64,000 bases of DNA from Dimorphilus gyrociliatus (GCA_904063045.1 CAJFCJ010000050.1:58263-122262); one strand, 5' to 3'. Counted from the first letter of the stretch, positions 32,293 through 44,519 are shown. The notes: a model not told the origin generated them from the sequence alone. Made by a program: numbers and translations.

Positions 32293-32346
32293 CCGAGTTG
32301 GGGTGAGAACGTACCTGGGTGTGAACGTACCCGGGTGCAAACGTAT
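32293..32346 (-). repeat. Solo MULE terminal repeat
   Basis: gttggggtgagaacgtacctgg and gtgaacgtacccgggtgc match the iterated terminus (GTGCGAACGTACC units) of the MULE at 42669-44507. No partner terminus or transposase is nearby. It lies only ~50-100 bp upstream of the TATA box of the next gene. Confidence 0.6.
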
Positions 32347-32393
32347 TAATGACTAAATTTCTCCTAGAGTTATCAGATAAAATCTCCACTCTA

Positions 32394-32406
32394 TGACATA
32401 TATAAG
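32394..32406 (+). promoter_or_regulatory. TATA box of the small secreted peptide gene
   Basis: catatataagga lies about 60 bp before the ATG at 32461; an initiator-like tactcagta follows ~25 bp later. Confidence 0.55.
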
Positions 32407-32460
32407 GAGAGATGTTAACATATACTCAGTACTAGCTTAAATATTCTTCTATTTTAGTTT

Positions 32461-32772
32461 ATGGTAACTTTAATGCTATATACTTTTTTTGTATCTTTTT
32501 ATGTTATTGTTTGTGAAGCTTTCGGGAATCCTCCACCTCACTATGAACGGAAAAAGGTAAGTTAATTTTTACTTTTATAAATGGCATTACGACATTTAAT
32601 TTTACAGAAAAATTCCAATCTTATTGAATCAAATGAAAATCAGTTAAGAGTTCAAAAGAGTTGGGAAGGTGAATGTCATCATTTTAATTGTTCTGCTTCA
32701 AATACAGTTGATGGGAAAACTACTAAAATTACAAAAACAGTCTATTTTATGGCTGACGGTAATAGTTACTGA
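32461..32772 (+). CDS. Small secreted peptide, two exons
   Basis: Exon 1 (32461-32556) encodes MVTLMLYTFFVSFYVIVCEA, a signal peptide, then a proline-rich NPPPHYERKK. A 51-bp intron (gtaagt...ttacag) leads to exon 2 (32608-32772), which ends in TGA. The mature peptide would be ~65 residues, with two cysteines in GECHHFNCSAS and several Lys/Thr. I do not recognise the family. The TATA box, clean splice sites and signal peptide argue that it is real; it could be a venom-like, antimicrobial or hormone-like peptide, but nothing in it decides. Confidence 0.6.
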
Positions 32773-33399
32773 TTTATATTTTAGATGGACAATTGACCAA
32801 ACCAAACATTTTATGAATTATATGTTTCTTGCTCTTTCAATTGGTGTTCTTTATTAGAATAAAAGCATTCTGAACACTACTATTTCATTTTATAACTTTT
32901 TTATTGTTTGATAGAAAAGTAGATATTGTAAGCCAATACTCTCACAAACCTTATTTAGCGTACATCTTCATATATCCTTCTGTCTTCCACCCTCTCCTCT
33001 CTATGTTTCCTGTTATTTATTGGCTATTATAAGAATTTCTCATATATCCCAATTCAATTTTGTCCACAACAGTCATTTACTAATTTGAGGGTGAATTGCA
33101 TAGATTTTATAAATAGAAAGAACACCAGATTATATGAAAAATACATTCTTTAAGAACATTATAAGTTCTAGTAAAACATTAATAATAAATTCAAAAACAT
33201 TGGGTATTACACCATTATTGGCTGATTATAATCGGTATTGGGAAAAATTTGCATTTTCTATATGTATGTTGTATCAAAAGCGAATTCTTACTCCAATATT
33301 TTATGTGGTTTCTCTATCTGATGTGGTGATTATTTGTCTTTTCAAAATATACATCATTTTAAATAAAGCATCAATAACATTAAAGTATACTGAAGAACT

Positions 33400-33766
33400 A
33401 TGCCAAAAGAAAACATTCTAAACATTGGACAAAATCATAATTATACTCATTTTATTGGAAATTTGCAAATATTTTACAAAAATAGTTGGTTCCAACCAAC
33501 TTTTGAATCCTTCAAATTTAAAAATATAATGAATTTATGCCATACTTTTGGTTTTGATTATGGAAGTCTTTATGGTTTTCTAAATAATATTACTATTACA
33601 AAGTTCTATAATGCAAAAATGTATTGTTCAAAATCCTTTGATCATTCATCTTGTTCTTTTGAAATAAAGCCTGATGATGTAACTGCAATATTTCATACTG
33701 AAACGGAAGGAGTGAAATTATTTGGAAGATCAGCTTTATTTATTGAATGTAGTAATGATGGAGTAG
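33400..33766 (+). CDS. SRCR-like exon
   Basis: The frame reads FIGNLQIFYKNSWFQPTFES, then IMNLCHTFGFDYGSLYGF, then MYCSKSFDHSSC and SALFIECSND, following the SRCR layout (G-l-I-Y--W, C-lGF-yG, C--s---C, C) in a diverged form. The matching piece in the receptor at 63692-63985 is its closest relative here. A gtaata donor at 33767 leaves phase 1. The ATG at 33400 may be internal to a longer gene whose start is not found. Confidence 0.5.
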
Positions 33767-33799
33767 GTAATACTAGCTAGGCTTAATTATAAATAGAAA

Positions 33800-34005
33800 A
33801 ATTACTATTTCTCCAAAAAATATAGTTTGCCAGAATGAAGATACATTTCTCTACAACAAATTTTGTTATCTGCATTTAAAACTTAAAAAGAAAATATCAA
33901 TTCAAAACAATGAAAAGTTCTGTAATGAAAGAAATAGCACTTTGACATATATATCATTTGAAAGTTATGAGTTCTTATTTAATATGTACTTGGTTGATTT
34001 TTCAT
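33800..34005 (+). CDS. C-type-lectin-like exon
   Basis: After an aaatag acceptor the frame reads IVCQNEDTFLYNKFCYLHL, then NNEKFCNERNSTLTYISFE. This is the start of a C-type lectin fold (C...YN-FCY, then W/F-AE-FC--R-STL--I-s--E). The carbohydrate-binding half is not seen in the same frame; a gtgact donor follows near 34014. The phase does not match the SRCR-like exon exactly, so splicing between them is unresolved. The 63-kb receptor has the same SRCR-like then lectin-like order. Confidence 0.45.
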
Positions 34006-34059
34006 TTGTTTTGGTGACTGTATTTTATAAATTGACAATTCATCTTATTGTAGGCGGAT

Positions 34060-34555
34060 CTGAAAATATATATCTATAATTATAGTAATAGCACCTTTTA
34101 ATTTACTAACAAAACATGCTACTCCTTTCCAATTTGTTTATTACAGAAAATATGGGACAAAACATTCATAAAACAGTTCAACAGCAGTAAATTAATACAT
34201 TTTCACTATCAAGTTAAAAGTTATTTTTAAAAGTACAAATAAATTATTAATAATAAATTGTCAACTGACAATTGATTGATTAGCTATTTCTAAACACTAT
34301 TTATAGACATCCTTATAGATAGTGTTTGTTTTTTATAGGAGAGAAGATATTTTGTTGAAAAGTAGTTAGGAAGAATAGGCTAGTTATTCATTTGTACTTA
34401 AGCGACACGGCACTCTTGTCTATAGATTAGGCTTAAATCATATATTTCTGTGACAATAAAAATAACCATTAAAAATCTTCTACAAGAGAGATCAGATAAT
34501 ATTGACAGTTGTTTGTTTACATTTAGTTGTGTTTGTATTTCAAAATGATACTCAT
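34060..34555. other. Spacer without recognised gene
   Basis: No recognisable coding. It is the 3' flank of both the plus-strand lectin-like piece and the minus-strand fucolectin-like gene. Confidence 0.4.
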
Positions 34556-35921
34556 TTAGAATTGAAATGACAAAAATGTAAATATTTCTCTCAAAGGATT
34601 TTCCAAGTCTTCTTTCACTAAAACTGCAAATGACTGACAATGGAAATCTGAGCATGCGCATTGAAATGAGCATGTATCAAACATATCTCTCTCTTTAAAA
34701 TATCCATTGTTTGAATTAAGAAATGTACATTCATTTATAAATTCTTTACCATGTTTTTCATAATTTGTCATTAGACTCAACTTTCCAATCAGACAGAATT
34801 TTTCTATTGCCACACTTTGAACTTGAATTTTGAATGTTTGAATTCCATAGCTTGATATATTTGTGATGGATTTGAAATTTCCATTACAGTCTTTAGTGAT
34901 TGTATTATTGGCATATTCATACTTTGTATTGTTCAGGATAATTGTTATGAAAGTGAGACTCTCATTTAAATAATAACCAAATACATCAACTTCACATAAA
35001 GTAAGTATATTAGAAGTTGGACTTGTCCTCAGCCAAACTGTCACATAACGACCAGTTGTCACATTGGAACATCTCACTGTTGTAAATGGAGGTACAATTC
35101 CATCATAGCCTCCGCATAGTCCATCCATTGATTCAGTTGGAATATCATCTCTTTCAGACACTGTTATCATTAAATTATTCAATCTCTCAAGATAAGATAT
35201 TCTTCCAATAATTGATACTGCAAAAATTCTACTTTTATCAGCCAAATCAACTTTCCACCATGGAAAAGTAGCTAAATCATCTGTATGAGAACAAGAACTT
35301 TGTTGAATATACTTTCCACTACTCATTCCATCAACAGCATACTCTCCACCACTATTACCCCATATACTGCTTATTGAAGTTGTTTTATTTTTTGCAAGAT
35401 TTTTTAAACTCCAAATTTCAATTTCACATATTGTTAACCATGCATCAACAGCATTGATATCAAAGATGACTGTTGTTGCATAATGGGGTCTGTATTTGTA
35501 GTGAAATGTTCTAGAGCCACCAGCTATTGTAAACTGATCATAATATCCAAATAGTTGAAAAGTGTTGAGATCTATCAAAGAAATATCTTTTGACAGTTTT
35601 GTTCTTATGGACAATTTTTGTAGTTTTTCTGGTAATGAATCTCTATTCAAAACTCTTATTGTTCTAACAATATATGCTCTAGGAAATTGAATAAGAAGCC
35701 ATGGATTATCTACGTTGAGGGTATGAGCACATGATCTAAATGCAAAATCAGGATTAAACTGTCCATCAACAGCTGTAAAACTATATCCTTTTTCATATGT
35801 AGAAGATTGGTTAGTAAACTGTTGATAAGCAATATTCACATGATTAATTATACTTCCATAATATTGTCCAATTCGACAAAACACCAAAATATAGTTCAAT
35901 TGGAAAAAAAAAATTCAACAT
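34556..35921 (-). CDS. Secreted two-module fucolectin/discoidin-like protein
   Basis: About 447 codons in one exon. Module 1 (residues ~20-170): NIAYQQFTNQSSTYEKGYSF, AVDGQFNPDF, a DNPWLLIQF strand, RTIRVLNR and CEIEIWSL. Module 2 (~175-315): SIWGNSGGEYAVDGMSSG, FPWWKVDLADKSRIFAVSII, VRCSNVTTGRYVTVWL, and CEVDVFG. These are hallmarks of the F5/8-type (fucolectin-tachylectin) fold. A ~130-residue tail ends with a cysteine cluster (EC-FL-SNNGYFKERDMFDTC, FQCACSDFHC). The long frame has no ATG at its 5' end; an ATG at 35921 is separated from it by a run of ten T and would supply a hydrophobic signal if that run were 9 or 12. Paralogue at 56914-58233. Confidence 0.8.
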
Positions 35922-35944
35922 GATTCAATATCACATTTGTTTTA

Positions 35945-36380
35945 GCAACAGATCAATGAACTCTCAAATCTCCCAGAGACAATTTCAGAATGTCCTATTA
36001 CATATATAATAAAAATTTCTGATTAACCTTTATCTTTTTGAATTATAAACAAAAGCCTAATGAATATTTCAATTGATCTATATTTCATTTTTGAACTTTG
36101 TTGTATTGTGATTGTAGGAATATCTTTTTGAATTATAAACAAAAGCCTAATTAATGTTTCAATTGATCTATATTTCATTTTTGAACTTTGTTGTATTGTG
36201 ATTGTAGGAATATCTGCTAGGAGGAAAAAGATAGCCATTAATTTGTAAAAAGATAAAAGTTAATCAGCTTTTTTTAAGGTCTATATTAATTAGAAAAAAA
36301 TATGATGACATTTTGATCAATGAACTCTCAAATCTCTCAGAGACAATTTCAAAAAGATAAAGGTTTATCAGAAATTATTA
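35945..36380. repeat. Repeat cluster: 90-bp tandem duplication inside an inverted-repeat setting
   Basis: A 90-bp unit is present twice head to tail (36031-36120, 36121-36210), with few differences. Around it, the phrase gatcaatgaactctcaaatc...cagagacaatttca occurs directly repeated at about 35949 and 36317, and aacctttatctttttgaa (36025) recurs inverted at about 36355. This may be a small non-autonomous element with an internal duplication. Confidence 0.6.
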
Positions 36381-36639
36381 TTATATATATAATATATATT
36401 AGAAATAATTTCCATAGTTCAATCATTAAAATTCCTAGCACATAGGAGTCTTTCTACAGTTTTCTCATATCTAAGGTCTAAATATAAATATGTCATTTTT
36501 TCTGCATATATGCAAACATTTAATGCTTGCCAAGTACAATAAAGATATTTAAATCATATTCTAAAAATCTATTCTTATAGAAAAAACAATAATGTGTAAG
36601 AATTTCTTGTTCAAAAATGCTCATAAATGTTGTATCAAA

Positions 36640-36880
36640 AGTGAATGAGGCAACCCATCAGGCATCTCATATATATCCTATAAATGAACCCTTTAATTAC
36701 AAATGGGAAAATGCAATGGAACCTTTTTGGACAAATGTTAATGACTAGTCTGCAGAGTGTTCCAATCCACAATGTACTGGATTTAAACCTTGTGCTGGTG
36801 GATATATTCACATTATTTTTGCCCATCATGCTCATCCAACAAAGTATTGCTACAGTAATAGGTCTATATTATTTAAATAA
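36640..36880 (+). pseudogene. Discoidin-like exon fragment related to the 38.7-41 kb gene
   Basis: One frame reads EPFNYKWENAMEPFWTNVND, a stop (tag at about 36747), then SAECSNPQCTGFKPC and IHIIFAHHAHP. It parallels the exon at 40345-40803 (CQNALEPQWINVCDWSAHC...). The in-frame stop and isolation mark it as a relic on the opposite strand. Confidence 0.5.
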
Positions 36881-37104
36881 TACGAACATAAGAATTTGAA
36901 CAGTTCCTAATTTTAGTTGGGCTAAAATTTTCTATTGTTTACCATTCACCCTATACTCTAGCCTACTGGACTATTTTCTCCCAACTCCCAGCACAGAGTC
37001 TTTTCATAAATAAAACAGATATGCAAATTGTATGTTGACTGTATGATAGCATACAATGAAGTTCATTTTCTGCTGTCATTGGGAAAACAGTAGAATTGTG
37101 CAGA

Positions 37105-37350
37105 TATACACTGTGTCCAAAAAAATTCTGTGTCTAATTTTGAGCTGTAATTTAAAAATGGCTCAACTAATATCATTGGTCCTTTCCAATCATTTACCAA
37201 TTCATTACTTAAAGAAATATAACCTTTCCAATTCATCTCCAAATGGTCTTAATAAATGTAATTTCAGTAGAAATGAATCAACAAGTCCAAAGAACGTGTA
37301 TTGAGTAAAAATGGGATTCTAGTTCTAAACAAGCAAGTTTAAACAACCAG
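37105..37350. repeat. Second copy of the 11.2 kb repeat, possible mariner-derived MITE
   Basis: 37222-37350 matches 11200-11330. Its left part begins acactgtgtccaaaaaaattctgtg, a mariner/Tc1-like terminus in style. With no coding in between, it could be a deletion derivative of the mariner whose relic is at 10.6-11.1 kb. Confidence 0.45.
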
Positions 37351-37399
37351 TTGATGGTTAGAGAACTGAACTATCAATTATTTATTTTGTAGGGTTTAT

Positions 37400-38720
37400 A
37401 TACTCTTTTAAAGGTTTATAGTTCACAAATTTCAATGTTGACTAAACAAAAGCAACATTTGAAAACAAAGAAAATGATCAGTTGGAGAGATGATGTTTCA
37501 AATGAAACAGTGAGGATTTCTATACTTTGATGTTTACCTCTGTACACATATATTTGTCAGCTATACTCTACAATAGAGTAGTATTGAACCAGTATTGTGC
37601 TATGCAGATAGCACTGATAAAGATAAGCAGTAGTGACCTAGTTTCGCGTAGGGCAGTGCATACACATTACGCAGCAATAAAACCTATTAAATTATATAAA
37701 GAATATTGTTTAGATTATCTTCACTATTTCATTATTGGAGTTTTTGTTTACTAAATGCATTTTAGAGCAGCATAAAATAATGATATATTTAAATTTCAAC
37801 TATTGTACATTAAATAAAGCTAGTAAGTATAAGCTTTTGACCTTGCAGATATAAATGAAATATTTTTTTTAAACAATTGTCAAGAATTTTTGTTTAAATG
37901 GATATTTTCTGTACAATTTGATAGTTAATTTTCTTGGCTGAGAAAAGAGTTCAATTTAAATTAGTAGTTTCATGTATTGCCAAATGAGTAGTATAGATAA
38001 ATTCACAATATTCATTTGTAAGAGTTGTTTTTGTGGCAAAAAAGTTTATGATTTGATTGAAAAAGGTCATTATATAGAAGTTATAAAACAGTGATTTCAA
38101 CTGGTTCATAAATTCTAATAGCTGTTTCAAATTTTAAGTCTTGAACAATATTACAAACATAGATAGATATCTTATTTAAATGAAAAGAAAACTGGTAATG
38201 GAATATTTTATTGAATTGATTAGAGAGAATCCACCCACAAAATTGTCTTGCTTAACTACGTATATTATTTTAAACAGTTTATTGTGCCATGACACAAGTA
38301 TGAAAGTGTCTTTGTCATTTTGTGAATATTTACTGTCTGTTGTGAAGATTTTCTGTTATTTTTTGTGGGCATTTCCAGTGTTTTTCTGGATTTTTTTCTG
38401 TCTCTTAAATTTAACCATCAGAATTAAATTTTGTTGAAGAAATAATTAAATTGACATTTAAAAGAAATTTGTTTTTTATTGTCCAAATGGTTACTACTTC
38501 TATCATAGAGAACAATATTGCATTTCAATAAAGAATACAAGTTTTGGAATACTTCAAAATCTTCAACATTCTATATTAAATGAAGAAACGTCAATTCAGG
38601 TTCAAACTGAAAGTAAATACAAAAAAAAACACCCAGAATTATCATCAGTAGCTAGGTTAATTATATATAAAAGATGACAATTTGCAAGGTAGAAACTAGC
38701 CTAGATTTTTTGTTAATAGA
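37400..38720. other. Intergenic stretch, no gene recognised
   Basis: Only short ORFs without motifs. A locally GC-richer piece at 37600-37680 (gtttcgcgtagggcagtgc) has no identified role. Confidence 0.45.
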
Positions 38721-38727
38721 GTAATAT

Positions 38728-40960
38728 TTAAGAGAACATTTCACAAAATTGCAAATTTTTGATATTCTTAGAATCATCTGGCAAAATATAAACAGAAATT
38801 TCATTTGATTCTATCTTGTCAATCTCTTTACATGTTAAATGATAAGAAAGATATGAATTGTTTTCAGATTGTCTGTCAATTAGGCACATTCTACTGTCTT
38901 CTTTTCCATTATTGATTATCTTGAAAACAATATAGATAGAAATCTTACTATTGAATTCAGTAATTTTCTTTAAAGTTATCATTATTTTTCTATTATTACT
39001 AAATATTTCCTTTCCCATTGTAAAGTTATATTCAAATGTTAAAGTATTTGTTAACAATTTTGAGCATGTACTCAAATCTTTATCATTTTTATTACATTTA
39101 GAAAGTAGGTCGAAATTTAATTTCCTTTTTCCTTTTGAATAAATAAAAAAAGCATGAAAATGAAACAAGGAATTGAAAATTTAAAAATTGAAAATTACTT
39201 TTATGTAAGATTTGAACATAATGACTTTTTTCTATTAAATCATTTTTGAATAGAATTTTCCTAATATCAAAAGAAAGTGTTGTTTGAATAGTTGCCAATA
39301 TATCTTTGCCATAGGTTTCTCCTTTACCAAAATTAATTTCATTGTCATTTATATCCAACCAAAATATACTCCATTCATTGCATTGAATTAATGATTGTGA
39401 CAAACCAAATGTAACAATATCCACAAAAGGTTCACTAGTTTCTATTGAAGATTGAGTCTGACTATTTGTAGTTATTGTATCAATCTTCAATGTAATCTGT
39501 TCAGTTGTTTCACTCTTAAAGGCAATTGTTAGTGATGAACAGCTATTGTTTCCCTCTTGTCTACCTTTAACCTTGAACTTAATGGATTGTAGATTGTACT
39601 TTCCATGGTATATATCTTGTAGACTATAGAATGTATAATTTGTACCTTGAATCCAGAGTATATTCTCTTCAGTTTCTAAAATAAAGAGAAAAACATTAAG
39701 CATTGAACACTTTTCTTAAAAAGAATGAATTTTAGAATAAAACTCTCTCTCTTTCTATATGTACTTTTTGTAAAAACTTTAAAATGATTGAATCCAACAT
39801 CATTGTTTCCATAAACATCTGCTATGGTAACTTTCAATGATGACTCAATTTTTGAATGCTTATAGGTTAAGCAATGATACAAATTATCCTGAGCCAAATT
39901 ACTCAATTCATCAGCAAACCCTGAACTCCATAACAAACTCACAGCTTTTATTAAACTATGAATTTGTCTTCTAAGAAAAAAGAATATAATGGATATGTTA
40001 ATATTTTAAAAATGATTAATAAATTTATATATATACTTGTTTTTATAGCAAATAATTTGTGGTACAGCTGGAAATGCAAATGTTATTTCTATATATTTGC
40101 CTACACATGATGTCACAGGTGATTGATTTGCTCCACATTTTAGTATGAAATCAAGAGGCATAAGTCTATTAAGAGCATTATCACATGGATAATTTTCTTT
40201 TGAAGTATTGCTTACACAAGTAGCTCCTAATGCAGAATCAGCAATATTTATAAATTCTTCTTCATTGTCATCTTTAGCACTGGAGACTATATAAAAAAAT
40301 ATTAAATGGCACATAACTTAATTTTTTTTTCAATCAGTATTGTAAAAAATTTTACCCTGCTCATAGGCATACGCAAAAATTTCATTAAAACCAATGTTTG
40401 ATAGTAGAGAAAAAGGAGGAACAGGTCTCAAACTTATACTGGATGCTTGTAATCCAATTTCTTCTAGTAGGAGACAATTTGCAACTGTATCAACTTGGTA
40501 AACTGGTTTATAAGTAGAGTTGTTGAATGAAATTTCTACTGACTTTATTTTATGCTCATCCGCTACAGTTCTTTGACTAAGACAAATTCCAATTAACTCG
40601 TAAACTTTTTTAAAATTTATTTTAATCCAATGTTCAGTACATGCTAAACCAGAACAATGTGCTGACCAATCACAAACATTTATCCATTGTGGTTCTAAGG
40701 CATTCTGACATGTATAGTCTACTGTAGAAAGTGGTGGATGCACAGAACTGGCTTGACATGTTGCTCCATTCTCCACAGATGCAACATTAATAATTCTTCT
40801 GTCTATTTTTTAAAATAGATACAAAAATTTATTTGTTTAACATTTGATATGAAAAAAATACAGTACTCCTTTGTAAAGTATAACAAACAGTTGCATTGAA
40901 AATCACAACAAGAAAGGGAATAGCTTTCATCTTGAAAATCATGTAAGAATTTATAAACAG
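38728..40960 (-). CDS. Secreted discoidin-like / farnesoic-acid-O-methyltransferase-domain protein, multi-exon
   Basis: Exons read in order on the minus strand. Near 40930-40870 is a signal-like MKAIPFLVVIFNATVCYTLQ. 40803-40345 holds a discoidin-like module (TCQNALEPQWINVCDWSAHC, TEHWIKINF). 40287-40045 holds a second one (NYPCDNALNRLMPLDFILKC). 39967-39760 is a linker. 39676-39222 is a Methyltransf_FA-type domain (WSIFWLDINDNEINFGKGE, DILATIQTTLSF). 39130-38728 is the C-terminus, with cysteines. Introns are short with ag acceptors. Despite its name, the Methyltransf_FA fold is generally found in secreted or adhesion-like invertebrate proteins; enzymatic activity should not be assumed. Exon edges are approximate. 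Confidence 0.6.
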
Positions 40961-41104
40961 ATTGCTCACTCTCTGAAAGATCTTACACTTGGCAATTAGT
41001 TTTCCATTTATAGTTGAAAATGCTTTTGATAACAGTATTGACATATTTTTTTGACTTTTGTGATGAATAAGCAAAATAACTTTTGGAAAAGAATTGTACA
41101 ATGA

Positions 41105-41985
41105 AGAAGTAGTTTCTAAAATATTTATGTGTCAATTAACACCAATTAATTCTTTTTATTCAATTTTCAATTATTCTTTAGAGATTTTTAAGAATAGAAA
41201 GATCTATAAATAATTAGTACATACTAAAAGGTTTCTTTTTCCAAAGAATATTTTCAATATAACATCAAAAAACTTGTATTTATATTTATTGAGTATTGTT
41301 AGAGATTTTGTATTGGTATGACTAGCTACCTGCTTACTCATTTCAAAGGAAAGATTTTGAATTATTTACAAGTTAAATCAATCCATAAAAACAATTACTT
41401 AGAGATAAATTTGCAGCACAGTTTCAATATCTGCAAATCAAGATTGAGATTCTAGGATTTTTCATTGAAATTCAGTTTTAGTAACTTGTTAATTTCAACT
41501 AAACTTTTCAAAATATCTTGAATGTCATATTTTACTTTTACATATTGTACTTTCCTGCTGAAGTTGTAGGTAAGTACTGGTCCAAATAGAACCAAACCAG
41601 GAGTAAGCCACTTAGAAGAGGGATGTAGAATTGATGAAGGATGAATATACAACCAAAACATAGGAATAATATAACTGTATTCTATATGGCTAGGAGAAGG
41701 GTTAGATCAATAAACATATCTAGGGAAAATGTTTCAAAATTGCGATATATTACCCTCTGTTGATAATTTTTATAATGATGTTGATGCTTATGAGATTAAG
41801 ATGATCACTACAGCTTCAGCCACAGCTACAACCACAGCGACAACTTCTGTAATGATGATGATAATGATGATAATGATAAAGATGATATTGATTATTGTAC
41901 ACTTATGAACTATAGCTAATAGATATGATATGAATGATACTTACCATAATATAGAAGTATTAGAGTAGATGTTGCTTCTAGGGTA
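41105..41985. other. Spacer with an LTR-like fragment and a GAT-rich tract
   Basis: 41455-41665 matches, in reverse orientation, the end of the LTR-like sequence at 42340-42475. 41840-41895 is a TGA/ATG-rich microsatellite. No gene. Confidence 0.5.
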
Positions 41986-41989
41986 GATG

Positions 41990-42480
41990 ATACTCAACTA
42001 CCAGAATCAACCCCTTTTATAGCCAAAGGATAAGATGTTAAATTACCCAACATGTTGACAACAACATCAAGTGTTTATTTACATAAATATGATGTAACCA
42101 TTGACCCTTAAGGGTTTACCAACACAAACCTGTTGTTGTTTACATCACTATTGCATATTATGATATACCTTAACCCTGTTTATTGTGAACAGTCCTTTTC
42201 TGGGGATTTGACCCTTGTTGTTGATACCTAAGGCATAAACAACTGATAAGGAATTGTATATAAGACAGGGCATAGGTAGTAAGAGGCATTCAGTCCTGAA
42301 TGAAGCCTCTTAGTGAACAGGTCTAGTATTAGTTTAGAATACAGTTATATTGTTCTTACAAATTGGTTCTATATTTATCTTTATTCAATTCTACATCTCT
42401 TCTAAGTGGCTTACTCCTAATTTAGTTCTATTTGATACCAGTACTTACCTACAACCCCATAGCAGGAAAATACAGTTATA
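41990..42480 (+). repeat. Probable solo LTR of an unidentified retroelement
   Basis: About 490 bp with an internal promoter-like tatataagacagg (42259), a possible transcription start region, and a 3' part (ctacatctcttc...cagtacttacctacaa) repeated at 41.5 kb (inverted), 45.2 kb and 16.8 kb. No internal coding region adjoins, so it looks like a solo LTR; boundaries are not certain. Confidence 0.45.
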
Positions 42481-43155
42481 TATTTTTTATAGAGACATAA
42501 AAGATTTTTAGTTTTAACTCTCTTTTAAATATAAAATCCCGATGTTTTCTCATTGTTGGAATTGTTGTATTAAAACTGCTATATCTTTTGCAACTCTTCA
42601 ACCTAAAAACTCAAAATAGGCCTCCTTTACTGAACAAGTCATATTTCTGAAGTAATAAGTGAAAAAATAGGGGTTGGGTGCGAACGTACCTGGGTACATT
42701 CCCACCCTCTTTCCTCTTTCTTTTATTTATTGATTTTTCATCAAATGGTTTTGTTAATAATAGATATATATGTATATACTCAGACTGTAAAAAGTAATAT
42801 TTTATCAATGTGAAGTATTATTTAAAAATATTAAATATTGTTGAAAAGTGAAATGGCAGGAAGTTCAATAGTGAAGGTGGTTGAAATAAACTTTCACTTT
42901 GGACAGCATATACTTCCAAAGGTAAGCTGTATTTCCTGAATAAATTTGGACAAAGTGCTTCTTTGTAGATTTTGAACAGGTAAATATTTAAAGCTTTTTA
43001 ACTAGATTTTTGATGTAAAATATTACAATTTAATATATTTTCTTTAATAACAAATTATTTCAATATTTGCTATAAACAAAATTTCAGCCATTTTGAATAT
43101 TTGGAAAGGACAGTGATTTTTTAATAATCAAGTGAATTTGTTCTGTTGAAACAAC

Positions 43156-44167
43156 ATGGCTTCAAAATGCAACAATTGTGATTCAAAAATTTATGGAAGG
43201 CAAAAATATTTGAAATGCTGCCTTTGTGAGAATCTTATCCATAGAAAATGTTCAGGTACATCAGTTTTCAATTATGATTTAGGCAACTATCTTTTCTTAA
43301 CACATTGACACAGAAACACCTAGCATACCTGTTTGCACAAGATGTAACAAAAGAAAATGTACTGTTAGCCTTAAGAAATTAACAAATCTGGAAATTGATC
43401 AATACAAAGAAAGTAATAAGAAGGACTTCAATGATAACAGAAGTGATCCTGCTGAGGTTAAAGATTCAACATTGGATTATGAAAGTCCTCAGCAATCAGA
43501 AAACCAATCAATGGATGTAGAAGGAACTGATGAAAATGCAGAAGATGAAAATGACTCAATCAGGAGGAATGATTTTGAGATTGTACAAGGAGGAAGCAGA
43601 AAAGGACATGACATTTTATTGAATGATGGATATTCTTTTGTTGTTAAACATAAAACACTTACAACAACAATTTGGGTATGCAGTGTGTGAAGTAAGAAAA
43701 AAAGATGTGTAGCTAGAATAAGACAAAATAGAAGTATATTTATTAAAGGCAATCTGGAACATAATCACAACAGAAAACCTAATTTGGAAGTAGATGTTAA
43801 AGTTAAAACTGATGTAAAAACTATTTGCAAAAGTGATAACAAAGCATCTGGAAGAAGCATTGCTGAAAAAGTTCTATTATCATATGAACCTAATGCTAAA
43901 TGTCTTCCTGATATCAATTACTTAAAAAGGATTGTAAACTCAAACAGACAAAAATTCAGGCCAGTTGAACCAAAAGTGTATAATTTCAACTTGAACACAA
44001 CTTTTTTACCTGATGAATTTCTCCAGAAAGACATTTGTGAAAATGGAGAAAGAATCTTAATTTTTGCAACAAACCATCAGCTGAACTTATTATCCAAATC
44101 CAACTACTGGCATATTGATGGTACTTTCAAAATTGATTTCAAGTTGAGCAAATTGATTTCAAGTTGA
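43156..44167 (+). pseudogene. Truncated FLYWCH-MULE transposase with N-terminal zinc finger
   Basis: Exon 1 (43156-43255) encodes MASKCNNCDSK and CCLCENLIHRKC; exon 2 starts at 43314 after a 58-bp phase-1 intron and adds PVCTRCNKRKC. The cysteine/histidine pattern fits a PHD/RING-like zinc finger. An acidic linker leads to a FLYWCH domain (GHDILLNDGYSFVV, NLEHNHNRKP), then SGRSIAEKVLL and the first catalytic Asp in YWHIDGTFKID. Two defects: an in-frame TGA at 43688-43690 inside FLYWCH, and loss of the rest of the catalytic core, replaced by a 20-bp triplication. FLYWCH and zinc finger probably bind the element's ends. Confidence 0.85.
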
Positions 44168-44190
44168 GCAAATTGATTTCAAGTGGAGCA
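44131..44190. repeat. 20-bp unit repeated three times at the transposase break
   Basis: aattgatttcaagttgagca occurs at 44131, 44151 and (one change) 44171, exactly where the MULE reading frame ends. Consistent with replication slippage or repair at a deletion junction. Confidence 0.85.
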
Positions 44191-44519
44191 AATTGACATC
44201 AATTGATTTATTGATGCAGACATCTCATATCTACTCTCCAGCATAAACATCATTTTTTAACTTATCTTGTTCTTTAGTATTAGAATTTAGTGTTTGTTTA
44301 GCTGTTTAAATACATATCAGTCAGTTCATATTCAACTGTGTATTTACAATATCTAATCAACAGTATAACATGTGTGCACCTCTGGAACCAAACCATTTGA
44401 TGAAAAATCAATAAATAAATGAAAGAGGAAAGAGGGTGGGAATGTACCTGGGTACATTCGCACCCACCTTGGGTACGTTCGAACCCAGGTACGTTCGCAC
44501 CCCTAACTGAAAAAATATA

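Larger units (their letters stand above)
42669..44507 (+). mobile_element. MULE transposon, 1839 bp, with long inverted repeats and 9-bp target duplication
   Basis: The termini (aggggttgggtgcgaacg... and its inverse at 44390-44507) share ~85 bp of inverted repeat, including GTGCGAACGTACC units. The exact 9-bp duplication tgaaaaaat flanks it (42660-42668 and 44508-44516). The transposase inside is truncated, so it is now non-autonomous. Confidence 0.92.
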
